Assembly: GCF_000784355.1 (NCBI RefSeq)
Contig: NZ_AXDV01000036.1
Coordinates: 1 to 47,728, forward strand
Length of the DNA: 47,728 nucleotides
Source of the DNA: Methanolacinia paynteri
GTDB lineage: Archaea > Halobacteriota > Methanomicrobia > Methanomicrobiales > Methanomicrobiaceae
Direction: 5' to 3'
Part shown: positions 47,007-47,728 of the stretch, one piece after another
How positions within the stretch are numbered: the stretch's first letter is position 1
Layout: the number at the start of each line of letters is the position of its first letter
The notes under the pieces: model-generated
The model's database searches: none
Told to the model about the DNA's origin: nothing
Seen by the model: only the letters and a program-made list of their open reading frames with translations
Position numbers and translations under genes: made by a program

Positions 47007-47728
47007 TTAGAGATTCCTTATAACAGATTCAAGATGCCTCTTCAGCCTGGACCGGAATTCACCTCTCAAAATCCCCATGGCCACATGATCCTGAAACTGC
47101 ATTATACGATCCGCCTCCGCTACGAGGATGTCCATCGTCGCAGCGGCGAATATCACGGATGAGTCCTTCAGTTTTCCCCTCTGGGACCTGCAGATTACGG
47201 AAAGAGGAGTAACATCTTCGCTCTGCATGCAATTTGGAACGAGAAGATTCGTGGCCGACCTGTCCTCGTCCACCACAATCAGCGATGCATTCTTCCTTAC
47301 AGCCTCCTGGAACAGGGCGGCCATCACCATTGAACCGCTTCCTCCTCCATATACGTTCTTCGGTGTCCCAGACATCCCGGGAGGAAGCGCAGAGAAAAAC
47401 ATACTGATATCGGCACCCGGGATCTCGAATTCGCCGGATTCTGCTATCATCACATTCCCGTGAGTGACGACATTCTCCCTGCCGTCCCCAGGCATGTGAT
47501 CGTCGGAGCCCGAACGGATTACCTGGAGAAATGTCGATTTCCCCTGGGCATTCGACCCCGTTACGGCAAAGATCTCCTTTCTCCTGATCCCGAGACCTGG
47601 AATGTTCCCCCCGCTTGCAGGAAGCTCCATCTCAACAGGTTCAAGTTCGACCGGACATCTGAAGGGTTATATTGGAGATCTCGCTCGGGCCCGCCACTCT
47701 GAAGTGCCCCCTGTGGCGGGGGTAGGGT
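47007..47728 (-). pseudogene. C-terminal part of an ABC-class ATPase (COG3044), with apparent frameshift; runs off the window
   Basis: From ATG 47630 the frame encodes the conserved ATPase core: GSNAQGKSTFLQVI (Walker A), HMPGDGRENVVT, then GGGSGSMVMAALFQEA and LIVVDEDRSATNLL (Walker B). This frame continues upstream as PFRCPVELEPVEM, typical of the family just before the core, but meets TAA at 47669-47667. The preceding 60 bases are open in another frame (ending QSGGPERDLQYN). A missing base near 47666-47669 would join the two. It may be a real mutation, a sequencing error, or a shorter gene starting at 47630. Known full-length members are about 550 residues, so most of the gene is outside. 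Confidence 0.6.

Overview
The window looks like chromosomal DNA of a methanogenic archaeon, most likely of the order Methanomicrobiales. I cannot fix the genus from sequence alone; a Methanolacinia/Methanoplanus-like organism is a guess. The evidence is MfnB of methanofuran synthesis, DNA topoisomerase VI (both subunits), archaeal NusA, archaeal NadM, a stand-alone GMP synthase ATP-pyrophosphatase subunit, an archaetidylinositol-phosphate synthase, a small sulfite-reductase-like siroheme/Fe-S protein and a NifH-like protein with two component-1-like partners. Genes are dense, often overlap by 4 bases (ATGA), and use TTG as well as ATG starts. No rRNA, tRNA, CRISPR array or intact insertion sequence was seen.

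Layout. 1-5 kb (minus): nusA-hisE; an ArsR-type regulator, Hsp20-like and metallo-beta-lactamase operon; mfnB-guaB. 5-6.5 kb (plus): a HisA-related protein and thymidylate kinase. Then valS (minus), a DUF92 membrane protein (plus), a membrane protein plus a stand-alone pyruvate-kinase C-terminal domain protein (minus), a YchF-type GTPase, the Dsr-like protein, a small unknown and a GNAT acetyltransferase (plus). 15.2-17.8 kb (minus): larB-nadM-coiled-coil protein. 17.9-22.3 kb (plus): a small membrane protein, then hisS-top6B-top6A.

22.35-31.75 kb (minus) is an AT-richer surface-polysaccharide island. It holds two glycosyltransferases, an NAD-dependent sugar reductase/epimerase, a sugar C-methyltransferase, an RmlC-like 3,5-epimerase, CDP-glucose 4,6-dehydratase, glucose-1-phosphate cytidylyltransferase and an ABC exporter/flippase. 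Together they suggest synthesis, transfer and export of a CDP-activated branched 6-deoxy sugar.

31.87-35.36 kb is the most unusual part: a compact operon of a NifH-like ATPase and two short NifD/K-like subunits, each with a full set of P-cluster-type cysteines, facing a NifX-like protein with a C-terminal zinc ribbon. No FeMo-cofactor assembly genes accompany it and it does not look like the CfbC/CfbD pair of F430 synthesis, so it is probably an uncharacterised nitrogenase-like reductase.

35.4-41.4 kb (minus) is mainly nucleotide, amino-acid and lipid biosynthesis: pyrG, guaA subunit B, argD, hisC, an AK6-like kinase and a CDP-alcohol phosphatidyltransferase. The right end holds a thioesterase, a small protein, a DJ-1/PfpI protein, a dolichyl-phosphate-hexose-synthase-like glycosyltransferase, a YhaM-like OB-HD exoribonuclease, an acidic-tailed membrane protein, hisD (minus), and the C-terminal part of an ABC-class ATPase whose reading frame appears broken near the window edge.
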